This document shows, piece after piece, positions 53,995 to 62,288 of a stretch of 62,288 nucleotides of DNA (its first letter is position 1; every line of letters begins with the position of its first letter). The stretch covers positions 1 to 62,288 of the forward strand of contig NZ_FUXM01000011.1 of NCBI RefSeq assembly GCF_900167165.1. Reading direction: 5' to 3'. The notes under the pieces are model-generated. The model made no database searches, was not told where the DNA came from, and saw nothing but the letters and a program-made list of their open reading frames with translations. Both the position numbers and the translations under genes were made by a program. This DNA is from Carboxydocella sporoproducens DSM 16521. Lineage in GTDB: Bacteria; Bacillota; GCA-003054495; Carboxydocellales; Carboxydocellaceae.

Positions 53995-54414
53995 TTATCC
54001 CCCGAACTCCGCTGTTTTTTGCATTTTTTCCGTTTTTCCCTTTTGATTCAGCCCTAATGTAAAGGCGAGAATAGTATCAATTTTGGCCATATCCTCCTCA
54101 CTGAGGCTGCCAATAAAATTAGCTGGTGTAAAATGTCGTCGACTGAGGGTGCGTATCTGCAAGCAAAGAGCAACACATTCTTTGTTGAGCCCATTTTGAC
54201 CACCAGGGGTGATAGGAGCGGAAAAAAGTATATTTTTCAGGCGACTGTTAGCACTTAAAGGAATAACAGTGATGGTGGGACTGAACTTATTGGCGATTTC
54301 CCCTTGAATCACCACCACCCTATGACAACCCCGGGGTAATGTCTGTTCAACCCCTAGCGGTAACTGAAACACATCACCGCGTCTAGGTTGGAAAACTTCT
54401 TCCAGCCTTACCAA
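53995..54414 (-). CDS. PemK/MazF-family toxin-like protein
   Basis: About 139 residues from a TTG at 54414, ten bases behind AGGAGG; the ATG at 54423 is too close to that site. PRRGDVFQLPLG, HRVVVIQGEIANKFSPTITVIPLS and CLQIRTLSRRHF follow the PemK/MazF beta-barrel pattern. Unlike the pair at 11.9-12.6 kb, it has no ribbon-helix-helix antitoxin; a Trp-rich unknown gene precedes it. Confidence 0.75.
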   Translation of the reverse strand: MVRLEEVFQPRRGDVFQLPLGVEQTLPRGCHRVVVIQGEIANKFSPTITVIPLSANSRLKNILFSAPITPGGQNGLNKECVALCLQIRTLSRRHFTPANFIGSLSEEDMAKIDTILAFTLGLNQKGKTEKMQKTAEFGG

Positions 54415-54715
54415 TACTACCATTCCTCCTTTCCAGCCACAGATCCCAGGCTCTGCTAGCCTCCCGGTCCAGAGCTTCCCACAAGCCCAGTTTCTTCAAC
54501 CACAGCCCAGTACCTGAACACCAGCTCTGCCAGATCAGCCAGGATTTTGAATGCCGAATATAATACCGCTTGGAAGGGGGGTGTTTTAAAACCAGTCTAC
54601 GCCCGCGTTCTGCTGTCCAGTATTGGCCGCCAGGACCGGTAACCGGCTGAAACCAGGTCAACAGACGTCGAAACCCGCCTTTAAACCAGTTCATCACTTC
54701 GTCATATTTAGTCAC
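54383..54715 (-). CDS. Trp-rich hypothetical protein, possible toxin partner
   Basis: About 110 residues from a GTG at 54715 (GGGGG nine bases upstream). Ten Trp and many Arg and Lys, no membrane segment or recognised domain. Its 3' end overlaps the start of the PemK-like gene by about 30 nt, so they are co-translated. The order fits an antitoxin upstream of its toxin, but the sequence is unlike known antitoxin folds. Confidence 0.55.
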   Translation of the reverse strand: MTKYDEVMNWFKGGFRRLLTWFQPVTGPGGQYWTAERGRRLVLKHPPSKRYYIRHSKSWLIWQSWCSGTGLWLKKLGLWEALDREASRAWDLWLERRNGSIGKAGRSFPT

Positions 54716-54849
54716 TTCTCTCATCCCCCTTGAATTTTGTCGTTTAATGAAAATATCTACCGATTTCGTAATATTTCTTTGAAAATCTCTTGTTTTTATT
54801 ATTAGACGCTTGACTGAATTTTCCTGCTAATTTTTTAAAATTTTTTGTT

Positions 54850-54893
54850 AGACCAAAAACAAAAACCCGGCTCCGAGTGAAACCGGGTTTCTC
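54850..54893 (-). terminator. Terminator after yajC
   Basis: Stem AAACCCGG (54863-54870) with CCGGGTTT (54883-54890), then TTTTGTTTTTGG on the minus strand. Confidence 0.82.
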
Positions 54894-54897
54894 CATT

Positions 54898-55173
54898 TTA
54901 TTCCTTTTCTTCCCCTTCTTTATAGGCAATGGCGCTTTTGAGAATTTCAATCTCCACTTTATCCGCCACTTTCAGCATGACGGTTTTTTCCTTGACCCGC
55001 ATAATGGTACCACAAATACCACCAATGGTTACCACTTTATCCTTTGGTTGCAAACTTTCCAGCAGCTGTTTCTTCTGTTTGGCCTGTTTTTGCTGGGGAC
55101 GGATTAAAAGAAAATAGAAAAGCACAAAAAACAGCACCAGGGAACCAATATTCATCAATTGAGCCTGATTCAA
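54898..55173 (-). CDS. yajC: Sec accessory protein YajC
   Basis: 91 residues from a TTG with GGGAGG seven bases upstream. One membrane helix (about 8-28, FVLFYFLLIRPQQKQAK), then GDKVVTIGG-like KDKVVTIGGICGTI. Partner of SecDF. Behind tgt, the usual order. Confidence 0.93.
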   Translation of the reverse strand: MNQAQLMNIGSLVLFFVLFYFLLIRPQQKQAKQKKQLLESLQPKDKVVTIGGICGTIMRVKEKTVMLKVADKVEIEILKSAIAYKEGEEKE

Positions 55174-55226
55174 TGACTTTACCTCCCTTTTTTCATGTTG
55201 TCCAATATAATTCGCTACACTTGCGG

Positions 55227-56351
<1,125 letters not shown>

Positions 56352-56361
56352 TTAATCCTCC

Positions 56362-57387
56362 TCAAATGATCAGCATGGCATCCCCAAAACTGAAAAAGCG
56401 ATACCTTTCCCTTACAGCCTCCTCATAAGCTGCCAGAATCCGTTCCCTTCCTACCAGGGCAGCTACCAGCATTAATAAGGTGGATTTGGGCAAATGGAAA
56501 TTGGTAATCAGGCCATCGATCATCTTAAACTGATAACCGGGATAGATAAAAATATCAGTCCAGCCTTCCCCGGCCTGGACCTGTCCCGGAGCCACTGCCG
56601 CTGTTTCCAGCACCCGGGTGGAGGTAGTGCCTACCGCAATTACCCGCCTCCCTTCGGCTTTGGCCCGGTTTAAAACCTGAGCCGCTTCTGCAGAAAGGCG
56701 GTAGTATTCAGCATGCATCTGATGTTCCTCAATCTTCTCCACCTTTACCGGACGGAAAGTACCCAGGCCTACATGGAGCAGGACTTTGACAATTTCTATT
56801 CCCCGCTCCTGCAATTCCGCCAGCAGGCGCGGCGTAAAATGCAAGCCGGCAGTAGGAGCCGCTGCTGAACCCTCTTCCCGGGCGTATACTGTTTGATAGC
56901 GCTCCCGGTCTGGCAGCTTTTCCCGAATATAGGGAGGTAAAGGCATTTCCCCCAGCCGGTCCAGCAGTTCCTCCCAGACGCCCCGATAGACAAACCGCAG
57001 AATTCTGCCCCCTGCCGGAGTAACATCCTCCACTTCGGCTTCCAGCAAACCGTCACCAAATTGCAGCCAGGTGCCCGGTCGTGCCCTTTTGCCGGGTTTC
57101 AGCAATACTTCCCAGCGATCCTTGTCAATTCTGTGCAGTAAAACTACCTCAATTCGAGCACCAGTACCCTTTTTTTCGCCAAACAGGCGAGCCGGAATTA
57201 CGCGAGTTTCATTGACGACCAGGACATCCCCGGCCCGCAAGTATTCCGGCAGTTGATAAAAGTAACGATGTTCCAGGCGCTTCTCCTGGCGAAAAAGCAC
57301 CAGAAGACGCGAATGGTCCCGCGGTTCCACTGGCTGCTGGGCAATCAATTCTTCCGGTAGAAAAAAATCAAAATCACTGACACGCAT
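56362..57387 (-). CDS. queA: S-adenosylmethionine:tRNA ribosyltransferase-isomerase
   Basis: 341 residues. [21 protein letters not shown] at the start (described), [26 protein letters not shown] and [16 protein letters not shown]. Makes epoxyqueuosine from preQ1-tRNA, the step after Tgt. Heads the queA-tgt-yajC run. Confidence 0.97.
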   Translation of the reverse strand: MRVSDFDFFLPEELIAQQPVEPRDHSRLLVLFRQEKRLEHRYFYQLPEYLRAGDVLVVNETRVIPARLFGEKKGTGARIEVVLLHRIDKDRWEVLLKPGKRARPGTWLQFGDGLLEAEVEDVTPAGGRILRFVYRGVWEELLDRLGEMPLPPYIREKLPDRERYQTVYAREEGSAAAPTAGLHFTPRLLAELQERGIEIVKVLLHVGLGTFRPVKVEKIEEHQMHAEYYRLSAEAAQVLNRAKAEGRRVIAVGTTSTRVLETAAVAPGQVQAGEGWTDIFIYPGYQFKMIDGLITNFHLPKSTLLMLVAALVGRERILAAYEEAVRERYRFFSFGDAMLII

Positions 57388-57455
57388 TTAAACCCCTCAT
57401 CCCTTTAATATACACATGGTAGATTATATCCATTAAGTCGAAAAATATCAATGAA

Positions 57456-57483
57456 AAAAGAAGGCAGAATAACTGCCTTCTTA
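57456..57483 (-). terminator. Terminator after the SpoIID-like gene
   Basis: Stem GAAGGCAG (57460-57467) with CTGCCTTC (57473-57480), then TTTTTTC on the minus strand. Confidence 0.82.
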
Positions 57484-58869
57484 CTGAGACTGGTTATAAT
57501 CGCCCACCAGCTGGGCACCCGTATAGTAAAATTGCAGAATCTGTTTATAGGTCTGACCGTTTTCCGCCCGGCCCTTGGCCCCGTACTGGGACATCCCCAG
57601 TCCATGACCCCAGCCTTCTGAGGTAAAGGTAACGGATTGCAGCTCCTGGGTTACAGGGTCCTTGACCAGAGTCATGGATTTGGCCCGGGCTTTTAAACCA
57701 AAGGTGGTCCTAACCCTGTCGGCGTTTTTGAGGATCACTTCCAGCGGGTTGCCATTTTTGTCCTTACCAGTTATGCGCAAAATTTGTATACGCTGGCCTA
57801 CAGTGGTCAGTTTGTCCACTATTAAGTCAGTAACATCCCCAAAATTATAGCCTTTAAGATTAAGTTGAGTGATTAAACCCGCCTTATCATAGGTCACAGT
57901 ATTTTTCGGGTCACTCCGATAATGCCAGTCATTATAATCAAAGGGGTCGACTTTACCCCGCAGGTAAGCTACTGTCGAAGACCATACCTCCTCGCTGTTT
58001 TCAGTAGCACCACCATTGCTGGAATGGAAAACAGCGTCAATAGGCTGGCCATTATAGACCAGTACCTCACCCCGGGTCTGATCCACCGCACTGCTGCTAC
58101 TGCCCCTTTCTTTGTCATACCCGCCATAAACCTGGCTGGCATCAGTAGGCAGAACGTTATATTCCGCCAGCGGATTAGCTTTGATCTGCCGCAGGGCATA
58201 GGTGCGGGCCGCTACCGCCTGAGCTTTCAGGGCTTCCATATGCCAGGAAGTGGGCATTTCCGATGGTACCACCCCGTAGAGATATTCCTCCATCGGTAAA
58301 ACATTGATGATATTAAAAGCGGTTTCTGAGCGGGGGATTAAGCGGAAATTGCCGCGATATCTTTTGCCATTAAAACCGATTAAAGGCGGATTGTTCAACT
58401 GAGTCGACTGGCGCTGAAACTCCAGGGGCCCCACGAAGGTACCTGCAGGCGTACCATCTACTGTCAGGGCCAGGCCTTTGGCCGCCCTCGGCTTAGCCTG
58501 AGCATCCACCATGAAGTAGTCCTTTGGCAAGGCCTGCACAGTGCCTCCAGCTCCTACCCCATAAAGTCCAGTGCTATCAGCAGGCAGAGTAGTAACCGCT
58601 CCCTCACCATTTAACACATAGATGTCCCCGCCATTATCCGGGCTGACATCTACCTGTACGCCATCACTATTATTCACTGTAGCCACTACCGCCCCGGTTT
58701 TGTTATCCACCACTTGATAAGGGCCGTAGATTTTGTCAGAATAGCTGCTGGCATCAATTTTCAAGGCCACCTTGATAATCGGCTGAGCCGCTGCCAGAAT
58801 CGGGGCCGGTGCAGTCAGATAGCCCAGCATCAATACGATGAGGATGAGGGTCCCGATTTTTTTCTTCAT
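57481..58869 (-). CDS. SpoIID/LytB-domain protein, secreted
   Basis: 462 residues with a signal peptide (LILIVLMLGYLTAPAPILAAA). Residues about 165-455 form the SpoIID lytic transglycosylase domain: YRGNFRLIP, LPMEEYLYGVVPSEMPTSWH (catalytic Glu), ALKAQAVAARTYAL, HSSNGGATENSEEVW and GWGHGLGMSQYGAKG. It cleaves denuded glycan strands or modifies the wall in sporulation or cell-wall turnover. Gene order near ruvB and queA is common in sporulating Clostridia. Confidence 0.92.
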   Translation of the reverse strand: MKKKIGTLILIVLMLGYLTAPAPILAAAQPIIKVALKIDASSYSDKIYGPYQVVDNKTGAVVATVNNSDGVQVDVSPDNGGDIYVLNGEGAVTTLPADSTGLYGVGAGGTVQALPKDYFMVDAQAKPRAAKGLALTVDGTPAGTFVGPLEFQRQSTQLNNPPLIGFNGKRYRGNFRLIPRSETAFNIINVLPMEEYLYGVVPSEMPTSWHMEALKAQAVAARTYALRQIKANPLAEYNVLPTDASQVYGGYDKERGSSSSAVDQTRGEVLVYNGQPIDAVFHSSNGGATENSEEVWSSTVAYLRGKVDPFDYNDWHYRSDPKNTVTYDKAGLITQLNLKGYNFGDVTDLIVDKLTTVGQRIQILRITGKDKNGNPLEVILKNADRVRTTFGLKARAKSMTLVKDPVTQELQSVTFTSEGWGHGLGMSQYGAKGRAENGQTYKQILQFYYTGAQLVGDYNQSQ

Positions 58870-58942
58870 TGTTCTCTCCTCCCCCGTTCTCTTAAAAAGA
58901 AAATTCGACAGAAAAAGGGAAAGTTCCTGCTGGTAAAAAAGA

Positions 58943-58992
58943 AAAATACCTGTCCCAAGCGCATAATAGACCTGAGACAGGTATTTTTTCAG
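58943..58992 (-). terminator. Terminator after the rsgI-like gene
   Basis: Stem AATACCTGTC (58945-58954) with GACAGGTATT (58976-58985), loop 21 nt, followed by TTTTCTTTTTT on the minus strand. Confidence 0.8.
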
Positions 58993-60038
58993 TTATTATC
59001 AGTCTTCTGCTGCTGTGTTTGCGTCTCTCCTGAAGTGGAAGGAGTAGCGGTTCCCCCTTCTCCCCCTAGAGAAAGGTCAATTTCAGTAATGAAAACAATC
59101 CCCTGATCCTCCGGCTGGGCGACTGCCGGCTTGGTCGGATTAGCAGGTGCAGGTTGGCTGGTCTGCGGCTTACCGGAATTAGTTGTGGCCGGTTTTACCG
59201 TTACCGCAGGTTTTTGCTCTTTGGTAGATTGCCCCTGCTGTTTAGTGCTGTTCCTGGAAACAGATTTAGTCTCTGTCTGCACCCTGGCTTCGGATTTTAC
59301 CGTTTGCTGCTTCTCGCCTTTAGCCACAGCAGTCGTAGCAGGTTTTACCGTTTCCTGTTCCTGCCGGTTTTTCTTTTCCTCAATATTCTGGACCAGCTTA
59401 CCTAAGGACAATCCCTGGCCGGCAGCAATCTGTACTGCCTGGGGCACTGTAACCACCGTCTTCAGAGCCACCTGCAGTTGCTGGCGCTCCAGAAACTGTT
59501 TGGTCTGCTGCCTTAAAAGAGCTGCAACCTGGGCTGCCTTAGCCTCGCCCTGACGGGAAGCCACCGCCAGGATAATCTGGGGCGAACCGTTTTTACCCAG
59601 ATATCCAGCCGCTTCTGCTGCCCTGGTCAGGCGATTGACCGCTTCTGCTGCCGCCAGACCATGAATGGGCGTACTGGCCAGCAGCTCTTTAGCCTCCTGG
59701 TTCAATCCTTGTTCTTCCACTACCCGGTTCTGGTCATCCAGCCCCAGCTGAAAGCTGGGATTGATGTCCAGAGAAAGGTAAGTAACTACAGGGCCCAGGT
59801 TCGGTTGATTCCACTGCTGCCAGAAGGGCAGAAGAGCCAGTACCAGAAAGACAGCTGCCACCGCCCCCAGCCAGTGTCGCCAGGAGGTGAAAACTGCCAC
59901 TTTTTCTGGCCCTAATTCAATTTCCTCACCAATCTCCACCGGTTTATGCAGGCGAATAGTGCGGAATTCGCCACCGGGGCCGAGGACAATGGCCTGCTTG
60001 CCCTCGATTTCCAGCACCACGCCTTTGTTCTTTTTCAT
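58989..60038 (-). CDS. rsgI: Anti-sigma factor, RsgI family
   Basis: 349 residues. An N-terminal cytoplasmic RsgI domain (GVVLEIEGKQAIVLGPGGEF), a membrane segment (about 57-73), then the conserved outer YLSLDINPSFQLGLDDQNRV segment and a helical domain. The last 130 residues are low-complexity, rich in Thr, Lys, Gln and Pro, with no carbohydrate-binding domain. It should hold SigI inactive until an external signal arrives. It lies 18 nt behind sigI. Confidence 0.88.
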   Translation of the reverse strand: MKKNKGVVLEIEGKQAIVLGPGGEFRTIRLHKPVEIGEEIELGPEKVAVFTSWRHWLGAVAAVFLVLALLPFWQQWNQPNLGPVVTYLSLDINPSFQLGLDDQNRVVEEQGLNQEAKELLASTPIHGLAAAEAVNRLTRAAEAAGYLGKNGSPQIILAVASRQGEAKAAQVAALLRQQTKQFLERQQLQVALKTVVTVPQAVQIAAGQGLSLGKLVQNIEEKKNRQEQETVKPATTAVAKGEKQQTVKSEARVQTETKSVSRNSTKQQGQSTKEQKPAVTVKPATTNSGKPQTSQPAPANPTKPAVAQPEDQGIVFITEIDLSLGGEGGTATPSTSGETQTQQQKTDNN

Positions 60039-60056
60039 CGCAGGTCACCACTTTCC

Positions 60057-60800
60057 TCACTGCACATATTCTTTCAGATAGGAAAAATCATAAATCAAAA
60101 TGAGGGCGATGGCTATTATGTACTTGCGTTGCCGTTCCAGAGTCTTGCGGCTGACCTCTACCAGCTCTGTCAACTCTTTCAAGGGCAATTCGCCCCGATT
60201 GAGCAGGTGCTGACGCAGTTCCGGCCGCTCTGCCACCAGCCGAGCAGCAGCCAGGGCATTGGCTCTGGCATCGGCGTGTTTGGGACAAATTTCCGGCAGC
60301 TCCCGGAAACTGATCTGAAAGCGGGCCAGCAACTTGCTATAGGCTACAATCTCCTCCCGGCGTTCCAGGCGTTCCTGTTCCAGCTGATGCTGTAGCATCG
60401 CCTGGTGCATGGTCATGCGTTCAGCTACTACCAGGCCATCTTCCTCTTCCTGGCCCAGACCCGACAGAGGGATTACCTTATTCCCGCGCTGTTCTTTGCG
60501 GTAATAGTCAATTAACCGCCGTTTAATTACTGTTTCAGCAAAGGCAAGAAAGCTACCGCTCTTCTGGGGGTCATAACTGTTAATGGCCTCATCAAAGGCC
60601 ATTAAGCCGATACTGATTTCCTCATCCTGGCCCTGTTGTACAAACCGTCCGCTTCTTTGCGAAAGCACTCGCAAAATGAAGGGTTTAAACTGGCGGATGA
60701 GTTCCTCCCGTGCCCCGTGCTCTCCTCGTTGCGCCTGGGCTAACAGCTCCAGATGCCGGGGAGATTCCTGGACCTCCATATGGGGTTCGGTTCGACCCAT
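60057..60800 (-). CDS. sigI: RNA polymerase sigma factor SigI
   Basis: 247 residues from the ATG at 60800 (GAGGGG upstream). Region 2 as EELIRQFKPFILRVLSQ, EISIGLMAFDEAINSYD and FLAFAETVIKRRLIDYYRK. The C-terminal LPLKELTELVEVSRKTLERQRKYIIAIALI is the SigI-specific end. Controls heat, cell-wall or polysaccharide genes in other Firmicutes. Confidence 0.92.
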   Translation of the reverse strand: MGRTEPHMEVQESPRHLELLAQAQRGEHGAREELIRQFKPFILRVLSQRSGRFVQQGQDEEISIGLMAFDEAINSYDPQKSGSFLAFAETVIKRRLIDYYRKEQRGNKVIPLSGLGQEEEDGLVVAERMTMHQAMLQHQLEQERLERREEIVAYSKLLARFQISFRELPEICPKHADARANALAAARLVAERPELRQHLLNRGELPLKELTELVEVSRKTLERQRKYIIAIALILIYDFSYLKEYVQ

Positions 60801-60854
60801 GCCTTTCACCCCTCATCAAATAGATTCGCTCTATCCCCTCTTTTTACGGGGGTA

Positions 60855-61061
60855 CTAACGCCGAAAAAGCAAATTTAACAAAAGAGTAAGAATTATGCTG
60901 ATCACAATGCTGGTAGCAAGAGGAAAGTAAAAGGTAAAATTCCCTTTCTGAATATAGATATCCCCTGGCAAACGGCCAGCAGGCAGAATTTTCTCCATTA
61001 ACCAGATTAACAGGCCCACTCCCACCAGAAACAGACCTGTTCCCATCAGCCATTTACCCAT
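60855..61061 (-). CDS. DUF2905 membrane protein
   Basis: 68 residues, two membrane helices, with ILPAGRLPGDIYIQKGNFTFYFPLATSI, the DUF2905 core (key residues GRLPGDI). Starts 2 nt behind ruvB. Often found next to ruvB; function unknown. Confidence 0.88.
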   Translation of the reverse strand: MGKWLMGTGLFLVGVGLLIWLMEKILPAGRLPGDIYIQKGNFTFYFPLATSIVISIILTLLLNLLFRR

Positions 61062-61063
61062 AC

Positions 61064-62053
61064 CTATACCTCCACTCCCAAATGGCGATAGGCCAGCTGG
61101 GTGGCCACGCGACCCCTGGGGGTGCGCTGGATGAAACCCAGCTGTAACAGGAAAGGTTCATAAACATCTTCGATAGTAGTGGCCTCTTCCCCGGTAGAAG
61201 CGGCCAGGGTGTCCAGCCCTACCGGACCGCCCCCAAATTTGAGAATAATGGTTTCCAGCAAGCGGCGATCTGTCTGGTCCAGGCCCAGCTCATCCACTGC
61301 CAGCAAATCCAGGGCCTGGGCCGCTACCTCCCCGGTAATCCTCCCCTGAGCTCTAACCTGGGCATAGTCCCGTACCCGTTTCAACAATCGGTTGGCAATG
61401 CGGGGGGTGCCCCGGCAACGGCCAGCAATCTCCCGCGCTCCCTCAATGGTAATGGGGATTTGCAAAATCCCGGCCGCCCGCACCACAATGGCGGTCAGTT
61501 CGTCTTGTTCATAGTAATCCAGGCGGCAGATTACCCCGAACCGATCCCGCAACGGGGCACTTAAAGCCCCGGCTCGAGTGGTCGCTCCTACCAGGGTAAA
61601 GGGCGGCAAATCCAGGCGCAGGGAACGGGCACTGGGACCCTTGCCGATAACAATATCCAGAGCAAAATCCTCCATGGCGGCATAAAGCACTTCCTCCACA
61701 CTGCGGCTGAGACGATGAATCTCATCGATAAACAGAATATCCCGGGCCTGCAAATTGGTGAGCAAAGCCGCCAGATCTCCAGGACGCTTAATGGCAGGCC
61801 CGGAAGTAATGCGCAAATTCACTCCCATTTCATTGGCAATCACCGTAGCCAGGGTGGTTTTACCCAGGCCGGGAGGGCCATAAAGCAACACATGGTCCAG
61901 AGCTTCCCTTCGGGCTCTGGCTGCTTCGATGAAAATTTGCAAGTGTTCCTTGACCCTGGTTTGGCCGATATATTCCTTCAGGCGGCGGGGCCTTAGACTT
62001 AAATCCCATTCAGCCTCTTCCCCCATTTGAGGTGAGAGCAGTCTTTCTTCCAT
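61064..62053 (-). CDS. ruvB: Holliday junction branch-migration ATPase RuvB
   Basis: 329 residues. Walker [13 protein letters not shown], Walker [11 protein letters not shown], sensor [10 protein letters not shown] and C-terminal winged helix (GYVEP region replaced by [20 protein letters not shown]). Hexameric motor for branch migration with RuvA. ruvA is not within the window; upstream comes a terminator and a partial foreign-looking frame. Confidence 0.97.
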   Translation of the reverse strand: MEERLLSPQMGEEAEWDLSLRPRRLKEYIGQTRVKEHLQIFIEAARARREALDHVLLYGPPGLGKTTLATVIANEMGVNLRITSGPAIKRPGDLAALLTNLQARDILFIDEIHRLSRSVEEVLYAAMEDFALDIVIGKGPSARSLRLDLPPFTLVGATTRAGALSAPLRDRFGVICRLDYYEQDELTAIVVRAAGILQIPITIEGAREIAGRCRGTPRIANRLLKRVRDYAQVRAQGRITGEVAAQALDLLAVDELGLDQTDRRLLETIILKFGGGPVGLDTLAASTGEEATTIEDVYEPFLLQLGFIQRTPRGRVATQLAYRHLGVEV

Positions 62054-62067
62054 TCCTCAGGCCTGGT

Positions 62068-62286
62068 TCAAAAAACTTGACTGTTTTTATTTTTAGTCAA
62101 GTCGGCCCCCAGACCAGGCTTTCGCCTCCTTCCGAATACTTGATTTGGCCCCGCAGGGCAGGGCGACAGGGGACCTCGGCCCGGGAGTTCCACCCGGACG
62201 GGAGTACTGCACCGGTTTATGCTGACCTCCCGGTGAGAGTATAACTCCGCCTCCCGCGTCCTGTTAGGACGCCTACCGGTTTCTCC
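62068..62286 (-). CDS. Partial frame entering from the right edge, possible transposon protein C-terminus
   Basis: An open frame of 72 codons runs from the window edge to TGA at 62068-62070, with no start in view. It reads Arg/Gly/Pro-rich, with SHREVSINRCSTPVRVE and RRRKPGLGADLTK. Such tails remind me of the C-terminal part of some TnpB-type transposon proteins, but no zinc finger or RuvC motif is inside the window. It could also be structured non-coding DNA at an element end. The terminator hairpin overlaps its last codons. Confidence 0.35.
   Translation of the reverse strand, partial: GETGRRPNRTREAELYSHREVSINRCSTPVRVELPGRGPLSPCPAGPNQVFGRRRKPGLGADLTKNKNSQVF
62070..62104 (-). terminator. 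Intrinsic terminator upstream of ruvB
   Basis: Stem ACTTGACT (62095-62102 read on minus) with AGTCAAGT (62075-62082), A/T-rich loop, then TTTTTT on the minus strand. Confidence 0.75.
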
Positions 62287-62288
62287 GA

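Noticed and set aside
54383..54715. Calling the Trp-rich gene an antitoxin outright
   Set aside because: Only gene order supports it; no fold or motif of known antitoxins is visible.
54744..54950. 68-codon Lys-rich frame behind yajC
   Set aside because: It overlaps the yajC 3' end and crosses the yajC terminator hairpin; no ribosome site; AT-rich composition explains the Lys/Asn content.
62106..62288. Structured RNA (RNase P, tmRNA or T-box) at the right edge
   Set aside because: None of the conserved cores of these RNAs could be recognised; an open frame spans the stretch instead.

Overview
This window looks like the chromosome of an anaerobic, spore-forming Gram-positive bacterium of the Clostridia (Peptococcaceae-like), possibly thermophilic. 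The basis is Clostridia-type gene order (dtd-relA-apt-recJ, secDF, yajC-tgt-queA, ruvB), SpoIID- and SpoIIE-type proteins, a SigI/RsgI pair, strong AGGAGG ribosome sites with frequent GTG/TTG starts, and a nif cluster with short NifK and an insertion in NifD as in Clostridium pasteurianum. No species is claimed. Nearly all genes lie on the minus strand.

Layout. 1-140: 5' end of a class IIC group II intron, placed right after a terminator. 159-6133: tex-Nif3-amidohydrolase-MFS-DUF3786. 6248-9627: sigma-54 activator, glutamine-amidotransferase-like hydrolase, and an unrecognised membrane-anchored protein. 9750-31183: a nitrogen block holding glnA, an ANTAR RNA-binding regulator, a three-gene split glutamate synthase, and nifH-D-K-E-N-I1-I2-B-X with modABC and nifV. 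It is interrupted by a MazEF-type pair, a TnpB element and a lone dihydrolipoamide dehydrogenase. 31198-33028: MetE-like protein, a 36-residue RCKP protein and a metallo-beta-lactamase-fold hydrolase. 33106-43271: an accessory block with a 13-gene operon (response regulator, sensor kinase, eleven mostly small membrane proteins rich in Met/His or carrying zinc ribbons, one cytochrome-b-like), a divergent multicopper oxidase, an orphan actin-like ATPase and a double zinc ribbon protein. 43311-62053: housekeeping genes, with a PemK-type toxin, a SpoIIE-type phosphatase group and sigI-rsgI among them. 62068-62286: a partial frame entering from the right edge, possibly a transposon-derived protein.

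How it works together. NifHDK with NifEN, NifB, NifX, NifV and ModABC would make and run a Mo nitrogenase; NifI1/I2 would inhibit it when ammonium is available. GlnA and the split glutamate synthase assimilate the ammonia. The glnA leader carries a textbook ANTAR target: two hexaloop hairpins with A1/G4, the second overlapping an intrinsic terminator. The nifH leader has the same architecture twice in tandem, and a reduced version lies before nifB. The ANTAR protein encoded just upstream of glnA has Ala where a receiver normally has its phosphoacceptor Asp. I infer one RNA-level antitermination circuit for both ammonium assimilation and nitrogen fixation.

The second standout is the 33-43 kb block. 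It looks like a copper or other soft-metal response system built from a CusRS-like pair, a Tat-exported multicopper oxidase and a set of membrane proteins I cannot match to a described system.
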